Below are positions 9,001 to 17,876 of a stretch of DNA of 64,000 nt, piece by piece. How positions within the stretch are numbered: position 1 is the first letter of the stretch; each line of letters begins with the position of its first letter. The notes below the pieces were generated by a model. It worked only from the letters and a program-made list of their open reading frames with translations. It was not told the origin of the DNA and ran no database searches. The translations under genes were made by a program, and so were the position numbers. The stretch covers positions 62,001-126,000 of the forward strand of contig NZ_JAUCMN010000010.1 in the NCBI RefSeq assembly GCF_030363035.1, in the 5' to 3' direction. The stretch comes from Curtobacterium caseinilyticum. Lineage in GTDB: Bacteria > Actinomycetota > Actinomycetes > Actinomycetales > Microbacteriaceae.

Positions 9001-9038
9001 CGACGCCCGTGCCACGCTCCTGCGAGGCACGGGCGTCG
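9001..9038. terminator. Bidirectional hairpin terminator between converging genes
   Basis: 13-base perfect stem CGACGCCCGTGCC (9001-9013) with GGCACGGGCGTCG (9026-9038) and a 12-base loop, midway between stops at 8850 and 9062. No U-tract, as usual for high-GC actinobacteria. Confidence 0.75.
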
Positions 9039-9061
9039 CCGTGCACCGGGGAGGCCTGCCG

Positions 9062-10363
9062 TCAGACGCGGGGCAGGTGCCGGCGCCACGACCGGCGCCG
9101 CGCGGCGACCACGAGCACCGTCGTGAAGAGCATGAGCCCGGCGCCGTGCAGCAGGTAGCTCTCCGCCGTGCTCGTCACCGCCAGGAGCACCAGGACCGCC
9201 GCGGGCCACACGTAGGCCACGCCGGGGAACGTCGTCGCCGTCACCCACGCCCGTGCGAACGCCAGGAGCGCCGCGACGCCGAGGATGATCGTGCCGGCGA
9301 GCCCGATCTGCAACCAGGCGTCGATGAACGCGTTGAGACCGGACGGGTACCGGACGCCGGACGGCGCGATGAACGTGACGTACGGCACGACGGGCTCGTG
9401 CGGCCAGGTGCCGACCCAGCCCCAGCCCTGGATCGGGTACTGCGCGATGAAGGTCCGGATGTCGGACCACAGCTGCAGTCGTGTCGCGGTCCCGCCCGCC
9501 GCGCCGATCTCCGCGAGCACCCGTTGCCGCGCGGCGATGCCGACCGCAGCCATGAGCACCACCGTCGCGCCGAGCACGCTGTTCACCACCGGCCGTGTGG
9601 TCGGTCGCGCGTGCCGGAGCGACCAGAGCGCGAGCGCCACGACCGCGAGGGCGATCATCGCCAGGCCGGTGATCGGGGACTGCACGAGCATGAGGGCGAT
9701 CACCGCCAGGGCCGTCGACGCCACCGCGCGGCCGGTGCTCACCGAACGCGTGAGGAACTCCACGACGAAGGTGACGAGCGCGGTCGCGGCGATGAAGCCC
9801 ATGAAGTTGCGGGTGCCGCCGACGCCCTGGATCGGGCCGCCGTAGGCGATGTCGCCCTGGATCCCGAGGCCGGGGATCGGCAGGTCGAGCACCAGCCCGG
9901 ACAGGACCTCGAGCCCGAGTGCCACGACGAGCAGGATCCGGAAGGCGTCGCCCGAGGCTCGGATCACCTGCACGAGGTCGCGGCCGAGCGCGAGGTACAG
10001 CCCGAGCCCGATGAAGCAGAGCGTGCCCACGAAGCCGCGCAGGGCGACCCACGAGTACTGGCTCCACAGCACGCTGAGCGCGCAGTAGCCGACGAAGGCC
10101 AGCAGGGACAGGGGGAGCACCCCGTGCCACTCGATGCGGTAGCGCTGCCCGAGCAGACTGAGCCCGGCCAGCACGACGAGCGTGACGAGCACGGCCCAGT
10201 CGCCGGCGGTCCCGACGAGCCGTTCGACCGTCGGCTGTCCGAACGCGAAGAGGACGATCGTCGTCGCGAGCGCCTGGCTGAAGCGCCCGCCCGCCGAGAA
10301 GCCGATCCACGCGGACAGGTACCGGCGTGCGAGCACGTGCCTGGTCACCCGTCCGTCGCTCAC
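9062..10363 (-). CDS. O-antigen ligase / Wzy-like polymerase membrane protein (first paralogue)
   Basis: 433 aa polytopic membrane protein with about 11-12 hydrophobic segments. Near residue 320 it has the Wzy_C-type signature IQGWGWVGTW following a long periplasmic-type loop, and the preceding TRLQLWSDIRTFIAQYP is the usual context in the WaaL/Wzy superfamily. These enzymes polymerise or transfer lipid-linked oligosaccharides on the outer membrane face. Start is GTG at 10363, with AGGAGAAG about 8 bases upstream. A second member of the same family lies at 11941-13320. Whether it polymerises or ligates cannot be decided from sequence. Confidence 0.85.
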   Translation of the reverse strand: MSDGRVTRHVLARRYLSAWIGFSAGGRFSQALATTIVLFAFGQPTVERLVGTAGDWAVLVTLVVLAGLSLLGQRYRIEWHGVLPLSLLAFVGYCALSVLWSQYSWVALRGFVGTLCFIGLGLYLALGRDLVQVIRASGDAFRILLVVALGLEVLSGLVLDLPIPGLGIQGDIAYGGPIQGVGGTRNFMGFIAATALVTFVVEFLTRSVSTGRAVASTALAVIALMLVQSPITGLAMIALAVVALALWSLRHARPTTRPVVNSVLGATVVLMAAVGIAARQRVLAEIGAAGGTATRLQLWSDIRTFIAQYPIQGWGWVGTWPHEPVVPYVTFIAPSGVRYPSGLNAFIDAWLQIGLAGTIILGVAALLAFARAWVTATTFPGVAYVWPAAVLVLLAVTSTAESYLLHGAGLMLFTTVLVVAARRRSWRRHLPRV

Positions 10364-10488
10364 GGGTCCATCTTCTCCTACTCGTCGCCGGGCGCCGCAT
10401 CCGGTGGTGGCTCCTGGACAGCGGGTGTCCTCCGGGCGTGCGACGGGGAGCGCCGGCACGGCGACATCACGGATCGGCGATATCGCAC

Positions 10489-10494
10489 TATCGT
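10489..10494 (+). promoter_or_regulatory. -10 box (TATCGT), leaderless start at 10504
   Basis: TATCGT ends 9 bases before the ATG at 10504 and there is no RBS. The box is flanked by CGGATCG (10470-10476) and CGATCCG (10495-10501), and the 10-base palindrome GCGATATCGC lies at 10477-10486. These dyads could be operators. Confidence 0.55.
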
Positions 10495-10503
10495 CGATCC
10501 GCG

Positions 10504-11862
10504 ATGGACGAGCGACGACGGGCGAGGACGGCGGTCGGTCTGCTCCGTGTCGCCGCAGTCGTCGGCATCGGTGCGGTCGCCGCCCTGGTCGCGGCCTGGC
10601 GGCTCGGCGCGGTCAGCCGCGGCACCGCGTGGGCCGAGGACGCCGGACTGTTCCTGCGGGAACGGCTCGCACTCGGACCCGTCGACTCCCTGCTGCACCC
10701 GTACGCCGGGTACCTGCACCTCGTGCCGCGCCTGTTGGTCGACGTCGCGTGGGCCGCGCCCGTGCAGTGGTACGCGGTGACCATCTCGCTCGGCGCGTGC
10801 GCGGTCGTCGGGTCGGTGTCGTCGGCGGTCGTCGTCCTGGCGCGCGACGTCGTGCCCTGGTGGCCGGCGCGCACGGTCCTCGCGCTCCTGCCCGCACTGC
10901 TGCCGCTCGGCCCGTACGAGATCAGCGGCAACGCCGCGAACCTGCACTGGTTCCTCCTGTTCCTCAGCCCGTGGCTGTTCGCCCACCGACCGCGGACCTG
11001 GTGGGGCGCCGGCGCCCAGGCCGCCCTGACCGCGCTCGTGGTCCTGAGCGAGGTGCAGACCGTCGTGTTCCTGCCGGTGCTCGCCCTCGCCTGGGTCGGT
11101 CGTCCCGGTACCGGCCGACGCCTCCGGGCGCTCCCGGTGACGGTCGTCGCGCTCGCGGGCGCCGCCGCGCAGGTCGTCACCGCCCTGACCACGCAGCGGG
11201 ACTCGCAGCCCGGCTCGCCCGCGTTCACGGACGTCGTCGCGGGCTGGTTGCTGCAGCCGGTTGCCGCGCTCTGGCGCCCCGACGTCGCCTCGGTGGTCCG
11301 CGCCGTGGTCACGCACGGGTGGTCCGTCGTGCTCGTCCCGGCGGGCGTGCTGCTGGTGCTGCTCGTCGCGGCCGTCGTGGCGGCACCCTGGCGGACGCGC
11401 TGGTTCGTCGTCGCCCTGACCGCGGTCTCGTTCGGCGTGTGGTGGGCGGCGCTCCTCGTGAACGGCGTCGGGGAACTCCCGTGGGCCCAGGCGCGTCAAT
11501 CGCTCGCGGCGATCCCACCGCTCCGCTACGCCGCGGCCTCCGGCCTCCTCCTGCTCGCCGCGGCCGTGGTCGCCGCGGGTGCGCTCGCGGGGCGCCCGGC
11601 GCCGGCGCACGACGGGGGAGCGGGACGCCGTGCGGTGTCGGTCGTGGTGCGGACCGCGGGCTGGGGGCTCCTCGGCGCGGTCCTCGTCGCGACGCTGGGC
11701 AACGCCGCGCAGGGCCCGACGCGGCGCAGCGACGGACCGGTGTGGGCGGACCAGGTCCCCGCGGCGCGCGCGGCGTGCGAGCGGGACCCGGACGGCACCG
11801 TGGTCATCCGGGCGGCACCGTGGAACGCCGACGTCCCCTGCGAGCGCCTGGTCGGGCGCTGA
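10504..11862 (+). CDS. Polytopic membrane protein, possibly GT-C-type glycosyltransferase
   Basis: 452 aa with about 10-11 hydrophobic segments. The first external loop reads GTAWAEDAGLFLRERL then HPYAGYLHLVPRLL. An acidic pair in the first extracytoplasmic loop is the hallmark position of GT-C (polyprenyl-phosphate-sugar-dependent) transferases, so that role is a reasonable inference, though I do not recognise a named family. A C-terminal soluble segment (DGPVWADQVPAARAACERD) would face outside. Start ATG at 10504 is set by the leaderless promoter; an open frame upstream to 10327 has no promoter or RBS. It is divergent from one Wzy-like gene and convergent with the other. Confidence 0.8.
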   Translation: MDERRRARTAVGLLRVAAVVGIGAVAALVAAWRLGAVSRGTAWAEDAGLFLRERLALGPVDSLLHPYAGYLHLVPRLLVDVAWAAPVQWYAVTISLGACAVVGSVSSAVVVLARDVVPWWPARTVLALLPALLPLGPYEISGNAANLHWFLLFLSPWLFAHRPRTWWGAGAQAALTALVVLSEVQTVVFLPVLALAWVGRPGTGRRLRALPVTVVALAGAAAQVVTALTTQRDSQPGSPAFTDVVAGWLLQPVAALWRPDVASVVRAVVTHGWSVVLVPAGVLLVLLVAAVVAAPWRTRWFVVALTAVSFGVWWAALLVNGVGELPWAQARQSLAAIPPLRYAAASGLLLLAAAVVAAGALAGRPAPAHDGGAGRRAVSVVVRTAGWGLLGAVLVATLGNAAQGPTRRSDGPVWADQVPAARAACERDPDGTVVIRAAPWNADVPCERLVGR

Positions 11863-11940
11863 CGGCCCACCCCGAGCGGCGTGGTGGCCGGTGCGTCCGA
11901 CGGTCCCGGGCGCGCCAGCCCGGACGCGTCGACCCGGTGC

Positions 11941-13320
11941 TCAGCCCACCGCGCGCCGGCGGAACTCGCGCTTCGTGCGCGGGGTCCTCGTGCCGTCGCC
12001 GGTCGACGGCGGTTCGTCACCGACGAGCACGTTCCGCGTCTTGATCGCGACCAGCGCCAGCAGGACCCAGTTGCCCTGGTACAGCAGCCGCGACTCGGCC
12101 ACCGACTGCACGAGCAGGGCGACGACGACGAGGAGCGGGAACAGCGACACCGGGTCGAACGGGCGGGGGCGCAGCGCGGCGTCGTACCCGATCCGGGTCG
12201 CCGAGGCCCACGACCGGAGCAGCGTCGTCAGCGCGTACACGGCGAACAGCACCAGGCCGACGATGCCGGTCTGCATCCAGACGTCCAGGTACGCGTCGTG
12301 GGCCTGCAGGTAGGTCACGCCGTTCCGGTGGTACAGGTCGGCGAGCGTCGGGATGTCCGGCCACCAGTAGCCGATCCAGCCCCAGCCCACGACCGGGTGC
12401 TGCTCGACGAGCCCGAGCACGCGCTCCCAGATGACCCCGCGCCCGGTGGCGTCCGTCCCCTTGCCGAGGACCTCGGAGACGATCCCGCGCCCGAGCACGC
12501 CGCCCACGACCACCACGACGGCACCGACGACGAGCAGCAGCGACCGCGGACCCCGCTGTCCGTCCGGCACCCGTCGCATCCACAGCGCGACGAACAGGGC
12601 GGCGACGACCGCGAGCGCGGCCACGAGCACGGTCGACGACCGGGCGACCACGAGCGCGACCCCGAGGACGACGAACCACGCGATCGCACGGTGCGGGCGC
12701 ATGCGGGCCTCGGCGAACTGCACCCCGACGGCGATCGCGGCGAGCAGGGCCACCATGGCCAGCAGGTTGCCGTTGCCCGGCAGGCCCTGCACCTGCCCGC
12801 CGGTGAACAGTGCGGCGCGTGATGCGTAGAAGGCGTCCGGGACGTCGCGCGACCCGTAGTCGGTCCAGACCGGAGCGACCGGGTGCCGGACCACGACGGC
12901 GACGAAGGCCTCGAACACGAGCGAGAGCAGCACGACCCACCGGAAGGCCAGGCTCGCAGCGTCGGTGATGCGCCGCCAGCTGAGGGTGGACGCGATCGCG
13001 AACGCCACCGCTGCGCAGACGACCTGCACGGTGAGACTGGCGAGCGTCGCCGGTCGCCAGTGCGACCAGACGACCGAGACGAGGCACCAGGCGAGGAACA
13101 ACCAGAGGGACCGTGGGGTGCGGGCCGACGACGGACGTGCGCGTACCAGCACGGTGACGCCCCAGACCGCCAGGAGCCCCCACAGCACGCCGGCACCCCA
13201 CCACGTGAGCACGTTCGGCACGGCGTCGCCGGCGAACAGCACGAACAGGACGGTCGCGCCGAGGGCGAAGGCCTCGCGTTCGGGGACCGTCCCGCGGGAC
13301 AACGGCCAGGTGTTCGTCAC
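11941..13320 (-). CDS. O-antigen ligase / Wzy-like membrane protein (second paralogue)
   Basis: 459 aa. About 11 hydrophobic segments, with the WaaL/Wzy signature HPVVGWGWIGYWWPD and QAHDAYLDVWMQTGIVGLVL, where the HD pair is the conserved catalytic-type His region of ligases. The tail is short, basic and Ser/Thr-rich. Start is GTG at 13320: TAGCCT lies 7 bases upstream (minus strand) with no RBS. It probably acts on a different glycan or step from the paralogue at 9062. A very long open frame continues upstream on the same strand to 17820, but everything beyond the GTG is antisense to other genes. Confidence 0.86.
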   Translation of the reverse strand: MTNTWPLSRGTVPEREAFALGATVLFVLFAGDAVPNVLTWWGAGVLWGLLAVWGVTVLVRARPSSARTPRSLWLFLAWCLVSVVWSHWRPATLASLTVQVVCAAVAFAIASTLSWRRITDAASLAFRWVVLLSLVFEAFVAVVVRHPVAPVWTDYGSRDVPDAFYASRAALFTGGQVQGLPGNGNLLAMVALLAAIAVGVQFAEARMRPHRAIAWFVVLGVALVVARSSTVLVAALAVVAALFVALWMRRVPDGQRGPRSLLLVVGAVVVVVGGVLGRGIVSEVLGKGTDATGRGVIWERVLGLVEQHPVVGWGWIGYWWPDIPTLADLYHRNGVTYLQAHDAYLDVWMQTGIVGLVLFAVYALTTLLRSWASATRIGYDAALRPRPFDPVSLFPLLVVVALLVQSVAESRLLYQGNWVLLALVAIKTRNVLVGDEPPSTGDGTRTPRTKREFRRRAVG

Positions 13321-13327
13321 GGTCGCA

Positions 13328-13333
13328 AGGCTA
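13328..13333 (-). promoter_or_regulatory. -10 box (TAGCCT), leaderless
   Basis: TAGCCT on the minus strand, 7 bases before the GTG at 13320; no RBS between. Confidence 0.55.
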
Positions 13334-13370
13334 CCGGCGTCCGCCTGCCGTCCCGTCGGCCCTGTCCCCG

Positions 13371-15464
13371 TCACCCGCGGTCCGTGGCCTCGAGGGCGCG
13401 TGCGATCTCGGCGCCGAGGTACGGCGCGAGCGTCACGGCGAACGTGTTCGTGAGGTGCGTGGCGTCCCGGTGCACCAGCACGCCGCCGATGACCGCGGGG
13501 CAGACCGTGTCCGTGCAGTAGTACGGGGTCAGGTCGACGAGTCGCGCCGTACCCGCCGGCATCCGGGCCACGGCTTCGGCGCTGCCGTCGAACAGTGCGA
13601 GCGCGGCACCGCGCGAGCTGTCGCAGGCGTTCGTCGTCGGGCCGGTCATCTGCCCGACGCAGGCCACGACGTCGGGGCGGGCCGTCGGGTTGTCGCGCAG
13701 TGCGACGACCGGGATCCCGGCGTCCGCGGCGACCTCCCACGCGCCGACGAGTCCGTCGACGACCGTGTCGTCGGCAGACCGCCCGCCGCTCGCCACGACG
13801 CGGCCGTTCCCGGTGGAGTGGGTCACGAGCAGGCCGTCGAGGTCGGGGTGCGCGCGGATCCAGTCGAGCGCGTTCTGCTTCCAGCCGTCGCAGTCGGCCA
13901 CCTGCTGCGCCGTCTCCGCGGGCTGCTGCGCCGTGGTGAGGTAGCAGCTGATGTGCCCGGCGAGGTCGATCCGCCAGTGGTGCTCCTCGGCGATCCGTTC
14001 GTAGGTGTCCACCAGCACGTTGTTGTGCGAGTCGCCGATCGCGACGAGGTGCTTCGTCCACCCGGTCGCCGGTCCGAGCGTGCAGACGTTGAACGCATCG
14101 GAGTCGTTCGACCAGCACGCGGCCCGGTTCGAGTTGTCGTCGACGGCGTTCGCAGCGGCCGGCACCCGGACCTCGGCCAGTGCCGGGTTCACGCAGGGCT
14201 CCGGGGACGAGATGCGCGCGGCGGCCCCGAAGCACCGGACGTCGCCGGAGTCGAGCCGGTCCGCGAACGCCGCGGCCTCGGTCTGCTGCACGTGCAGCGC
14301 GACGAGGGACGACGCCCCGAGCGCGACCACGAGCACCGTCGCGACCGCGCCCGCGAGCGCGACCGCACGCGGCCGGAGCGCCTGGACCCAGCGCGAGAAC
14401 CGGAGCGGTTCCTCGACGAGCAGGGTCGTCAGCGAGGCCAGCACGAGCGAGGCGACGAGCACCGCGAGCCGGTCCTTGAGCCCGAGCTCGTGCCGCAGTG
14501 CGATCGGGAGCAGGACGACGAGGGGCCAGTGCCAGAGGTACACCGCGTACGAGACCCGGCCGACGAACGCGACCGGGCCGAGCCGTCCCAGTACCGGCAG
14601 CCCGCTGTGCGCGCCGAGGAGCACGACGAGCGTCGCCCCGACGACGGGCAACGCTGCGGCGGCACCCGGGAACGGCGTCGATCCGGTGATCACCACGAGC
14701 GAGAGCAGCAGCATGCCGACGCCGACCCATGCGCCGACGACCCGGACCGAGCGCGCGACGGTGGTGCGGGGCCGACCGAGCGGCAGGGTCGCGGCGAGCC
14801 CGCCGAGTGCGAACTCCCACGCCCGGGTCGCGGTCGAGAAGTAGGCGACGCCGGCGGCGCTCCCGGTCTGCACCACGCTCCACGCGAGCGACAGGACGAC
14901 GACGGCGCCGAGGAGCACCCGCGCCGTGACGACCGGCGAGGTCGCACGCCGCACCCGGCGCGCGACCCAGAGCGCCGCGAGCAGCACGAGCGGCAGTGCG
15001 ATGTAGAACTGCTCCTCGACCGACAGCGACCAGAAGTGCTGGTACGGCGACGGCTGGTTCCCCTGCGCCAGGTAGTCCACCGCGTCGGCGGCCAACTGCC
15101 AGTTCTGCACGTAGACCGTCGACGTCACGAGTTCGCGCGCGTACTGGCCCCACAGTGCGCTGGGCACCCAGACCAGCACCGCGACCCCGGTCGCCGCGAT
15201 GGTGAGGAACGCGCCCGGCAGCAGCCGCTTCGCCCGCCGGGCCCAGAACGACCCGAGCCGGATCCGGCCGGTCTCGACCACCTCGCGCAGCAGGTGCCCG
15301 GTGATGAGGAAGCCCGAGATGACGAAGAAGACGTCGACGCCGACGAAGCCGCCCGGCAACCGGGCGGGCCAGAGGTGGTAGAGCACGACGGCGAGCACCG
15401 CGAACGCCCGGAGCCCTTGCACGTCCCAGCGGGTCGACTCGGAGCGGCGGCGCGGTTCGGACAT
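13371..15464 (-). CDS. Acyltransferase 3 family protein with C-terminal SGNH hydrolase-like domain
   Basis: 697 aa, OafA/YrhL-type cell-surface glycan O-acyltransferase. Residues 1-about 360 are a multi-pass acyltransferase-3 domain: VQGLRAFAVLAVVLYHLWP with the conserved His, then GGFVGVDVFFVISGFLIT. A linker and about 300 extracytoplasmic residues follow, with SGNH blocks AIGDSHNNVL (Ser nucleophile), LVTHSTGNG and a terminal RDATHLTN (Asp/His). The membrane part brings acyl groups across and the SGNH domain attaches them to sugars, most likely acetylation of the wall polysaccharide made by the neighbours. Start ATG at 15464 is preceded by TAGACT at 15473-15478 (leaderless). Confidence 0.92.
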   Translation of the reverse strand: MSEPRRRSESTRWDVQGLRAFAVLAVVLYHLWPARLPGGFVGVDVFFVISGFLITGHLLREVVETGRIRLGSFWARRAKRLLPGAFLTIAATGVAVLVWVPSALWGQYARELVTSTVYVQNWQLAADAVDYLAQGNQPSPYQHFWSLSVEEQFYIALPLVLLAALWVARRVRRATSPVVTARVLLGAVVVLSLAWSVVQTGSAAGVAYFSTATRAWEFALGGLAATLPLGRPRTTVARSVRVVGAWVGVGMLLLSLVVITGSTPFPGAAAALPVVGATLVVLLGAHSGLPVLGRLGPVAFVGRVSYAVYLWHWPLVVLLPIALRHELGLKDRLAVLVASLVLASLTTLLVEEPLRFSRWVQALRPRAVALAGAVATVLVVALGASSLVALHVQQTEAAAFADRLDSGDVRCFGAAARISSPEPCVNPALAEVRVPAAANAVDDNSNRAACWSNDSDAFNVCTLGPATGWTKHLVAIGDSHNNVLVDTYERIAEEHHWRIDLAGHISCYLTTAQQPAETAQQVADCDGWKQNALDWIRAHPDLDGLLVTHSTGNGRVVASGGRSADDTVVDGLVGAWEVAADAGIPVVALRDNPTARPDVVACVGQMTGPTTNACDSSRGAALALFDGSAEAVARMPAGTARLVDLTPYYCTDTVCPAVIGGVLVHRDATHLTNTFAVTLAPYLGAEIARALEATDRG

Positions 15465-15472
15465 CGCGCGAG

Positions 15473-15534
15473 AGTCTACGGACAGCGGGCGACATCCACG
15501 AGACCGGCGGACGGCCGGGCGCTGCCGGTACGCT
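15473..15534. promoter_or_regulatory. Divergent leaderless promoters for acyltransferase and manA
   Basis: Minus-strand TAGACT at 15473-15478 lies 8 bases before the ATG at 15464. Plus-strand TACGCT at 15529-15534 lies 6 bases before the ATG at 15541. The whole divergent spacer is only 76 bases. Confidence 0.6.
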
Positions 15535-15540
15535 CAGGGC

Positions 15541-16749
15541 ATGTTCCTCGGCATCACCAACACCCCGCGCGACTACGCCTGGGGCTCGGTCACCGCGATC
15601 CCCGAACTGCTCGGTCGCACCGTCACCGGAGCGCCGCAGGCGGAGCTGTGGCTCGGCGCCCACGCCGGCAGCCCCAGCGTCGTGGTGAACCCCGCGATGG
15701 TCGGCGGCGCCGACACGCTGCGCGACTGGATCGAGCGCGAGCCCGAGGCCGCGCTCGGCCCGGACCGGAGCGGGCTGCCGTTCCTGCTGAAGCTGCTCGC
15801 GGCGGCCGCACCGCTGTCCCTGCAGGCGCACCCGACGCCCGAGCAGGCGCAGGAGGGCTTCGCACGCGAGGAGGCCGCCGGCATCGCCCTCGACGACCCG
15901 GCACGGAACTACAAGGACCCGTTCCCGAAGCCGGAGCTCGTCGTCGCCCTGAGCGAGCGGTTCGAGGCACTCAGCGGTTTCCGGCCCGTCGCCGACACCA
16001 CGTCCGAGGTGCAGGCGCTCGACGCCGGTACCGGGCGGCTCGGACCGCTCCTGGTCCACCTGTCCCACGGGCTCGAGGACACCGTCCGCTGGCTCGAGAC
16101 CGCCGACGCCTCGGCGCTCGCCGTGGTGCAGGCCGCCGCCGACCTGGCGGCCGGGACGGCCGAGGCCGACCGGACCCCGAACGTGCAGACCGTCGTCGAC
16201 CTGGCGGCCGCCTACCCGGGGGACCCCGGGGTCGTCGTCTCGCTCCTCATGCACCGGGTGACCCTGGGCACCGGCGAGGCGATGTACCTGCCGGCCGGCA
16301 ACGTGCACGCCTACCTCGACGGCCTGGGCATCGAGCTGATGGCACCGTCGGACAACGTCCTCAGGGGCGGCCTGACGTCGAAGCACGTCGACGTCCCCGA
16401 GCTCCTGCACGTGCTGGACTTCACCGCGTACCCGGCCCCGGTCCTCACCCCGGAGCACCTCGACGCCGGGGTCGACCGCTTCGCGCCCGACGGCGTGGGC
16501 TTCGCCCTGGTCCGGGTCACCGGAGACGGTCGTCCGGTCGGGCTCGGCACCGGCGGGGTCGCGCCGTTGTCCGGCCCGTCCATCGCGGTCTGCACGTCCG
16601 GCGCGGTGACGCTGGTGGGCGCGACCTCGGCCACGCTGCTCCGGCAGGGCGAGTCCTGCTTCATCACCCCCGACGAGGGCGACGTGACGGTCGAGGCCGA
16701 CGCCGCGACCGGTCTGACGTCGACGGTGTTCATCGCGACCGGTGCGTGA
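15541..16749 (+). CDS. manA: Mannose-6-phosphate isomerase, class I
   Basis: 402 aa, usual length for class I phosphomannose isomerase, which interconverts fructose-6-P and mannose-6-P to supply GDP-mannose and derived sugars. Zinc-site blocks are visible: YAWGS near the N-terminus, LSLQAHPTPEQA (Gln and His ligands), YKDPFPKPELVVAL (Glu ligand) and YLPAGNVHAYLDGLGIELM (His ligand plus the catalytic loop). The NVLRGGLTSKHVD block is typical of bacterial class I enzymes. The start is set by the -10 box TACGCT 6 bases upstream. It sits beside galE in the polysaccharide locus and occupies the place of the manA gene near whiB2 in mycobacteria. Confidence 0.95.
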   Translation: MFLGITNTPRDYAWGSVTAIPELLGRTVTGAPQAELWLGAHAGSPSVVVNPAMVGGADTLRDWIEREPEAALGPDRSGLPFLLKLLAAAAPLSLQAHPTPEQAQEGFAREEAAGIALDDPARNYKDPFPKPELVVALSERFEALSGFRPVADTTSEVQALDAGTGRLGPLLVHLSHGLEDTVRWLETADASALAVVQAAADLAAGTAEADRTPNVQTVVDLAAAYPGDPGVVVSLLMHRVTLGTGEAMYLPAGNVHAYLDGLGIELMAPSDNVLRGGLTSKHVDVPELLHVLDFTAYPAPVLTPEHLDAGVDRFAPDGVGFALVRVTGDGRPVGLGTGGVAPLSGPSIAVCTSGAVTLVGATSATLLRQGESCFITPDEGDVTVEADAATGLTSTVFIATGA

Positions 16750-16790
16750 ACACGCAGCGACCTGCGGACCGGCGGGACGTCCCGGTCCGC

Positions 16791-16796
16791 TAGCGT
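16791..16796 (+). promoter_or_regulatory. -10 box (TAGCGT), leaderless galE
   Basis: TAGCGT ends 7 bases before the ATG at 16804. The in-frame GTG at 16795 lies inside this box, so it cannot be the start. Confidence 0.55.
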
Positions 16797-16803
16797 GACG
16801 AGC

Positions 16804-17766
16804 ATGAGTTGGCTGGTCACCGGCGGTGCCGGGTACATCGGGTCCCACGTCGTCCGCGCGCTCCGCGCCGCGGGCATCGACACGGTCGCGTTCGACGACC
16901 TGTCGAGCGGCTTCCGCGCGTTCGTGCCCGAGGACGTGCCGTTCGTCGAGGGGACCATCCTCGACCAGGACCTGGTCGCCCGGACGCTCCGCGAGCACGA
17001 GGTGACCGGTGTGGTGCACGTCGCCGGCTTCAAGTACGCCGGGGTCTCCGTCGAACGGCCGCTGCACACCTACGAGCAGAACGTCACGGGCACGGCCACC
17101 CTGCTGCGCGCGATGGCGGAGAACGGCGTGACGAAGGCCGTCTTCTCGTCGAGCGCCGCGGTCTACGGCACGCCCGACGTCGACGTCGTGGTCGAGGACA
17201 CCCCGAAGGCCCCGGAGTCGCCCTACGGCGAGTCGAAGCTCATCGGCGAGTGGCTGCTGCGCAACATGGAGGTCGCGGCGGGCTTCGCGACCACCTCGCT
17301 GCGCTACTTCAACGTGGTCGGCTCGGGTGAGCCGGACCTGTACGACGCGAGCCCGCACAACCTGTTCCCGCTCGTCTTCGACGCGCTGCTCGCCGGTCGG
17401 ACCCCCCGCATCAACGGCACCGACTACGACACCCCGGACGGCACCTGCGTCCGCGACTACATCCACGTCGCCGACCTCGCGCACTCCCACGCGGTCGCGG
17501 CGCGGAAGCTCGAGGCGGGGGAGCAGCTCGAGCGCGCCTACAACCTCGGCAGCGGCGACGGCGTCAGTGTCCGGCAGATCATGGACGCGATGGCTGCCGG
17601 CACCGGGATCGCCTTCGAGCCCGAGGTCGCGCCGCGCCGCCCCGGTGACCCGGCACGCATCGTCGCCACCGGCGAGGCCGCCGCGCGCGATCTCGAGTGG
17701 GCGATGCGGCACACGCTCGACGAGATGGTGACCAGCGCGTGGGAGGCCCGCCGCCGCGTCTCCTGA
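16804..17766 (+). CDS. galE: UDP-glucose 4-epimerase
   Basis: 320 aa short-chain dehydrogenase/reductase of the extended type. The N-terminal WLVTGGAGYIGSHVVRAL is the NAD-binding GxxGxxG. SSSAAVYG gives the catalytic Ser, and SPYGESKLIGE gives the YxxxK Tyr and Lys. The C-terminal VRDYIHVADLAHSHAVA and YNLGSGDGVSVRQIMD are GalE hallmarks. It makes UDP-galactose for glycan synthesis in the cytoplasm. Start ATG at 16804 is chosen from the leaderless promoter. A specificity for N-acetylated sugars or another SDR epimerase role is possible, but GalE is the best fit. Confidence 0.93.
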   Translation: MSWLVTGGAGYIGSHVVRALRAAGIDTVAFDDLSSGFRAFVPEDVPFVEGTILDQDLVARTLREHEVTGVVHVAGFKYAGVSVERPLHTYEQNVTGTATLLRAMAENGVTKAVFSSSAAVYGTPDVDVVVEDTPKAPESPYGESKLIGEWLLRNMEVAAGFATTSLRYFNVVGSGEPDLYDASPHNLFPLVFDALLAGRTPRINGTDYDTPDGTCVRDYIHVADLAHSHAVAARKLEAGEQLERAYNLGSGDGVSVRQIMDAMAAGTGIAFEPEVAPRRPGDPARIVATGEAAARDLEWAMRHTLDEMVTSAWEARRRVS

Positions 17767-17785
17767 CGCACCAGCGGCCGCTGCG

Positions 17786-17836
17786 TGTCCCCCGTCCGCC
17801 GGACAGAACCGGCGCGACACGCCCGTACGGGGGACA
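17786..17836. terminator. Nested hairpin terminator after galE
   Basis: Perfect 10-base arms TGTCCCCCGT (17786-17795) and ACGGGGGACA (17827-17836) enclose an inner GCCGG/CCGGC stem (17798-17802 with 17809-17813). A 12-base palindrome CAGCGGCCGCTG precedes it at 17772-17783. Confidence 0.6.
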
Positions 17837-17876
17837 TGACACGCCGGATCGTCCAGGTGCTCCTATGATCCGCGAC

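Noticed and set aside
11941..17820. A 1959-codon open frame on the minus strand
   Set aside because: Only its last 460 codons (from the GTG at 13320) form a recognisable protein. The rest is antisense to manA, galE and out of frame with the acyltransferase, and consists of Arg/Gly/Asp-rich sequence typical of high-GC shadow frames.
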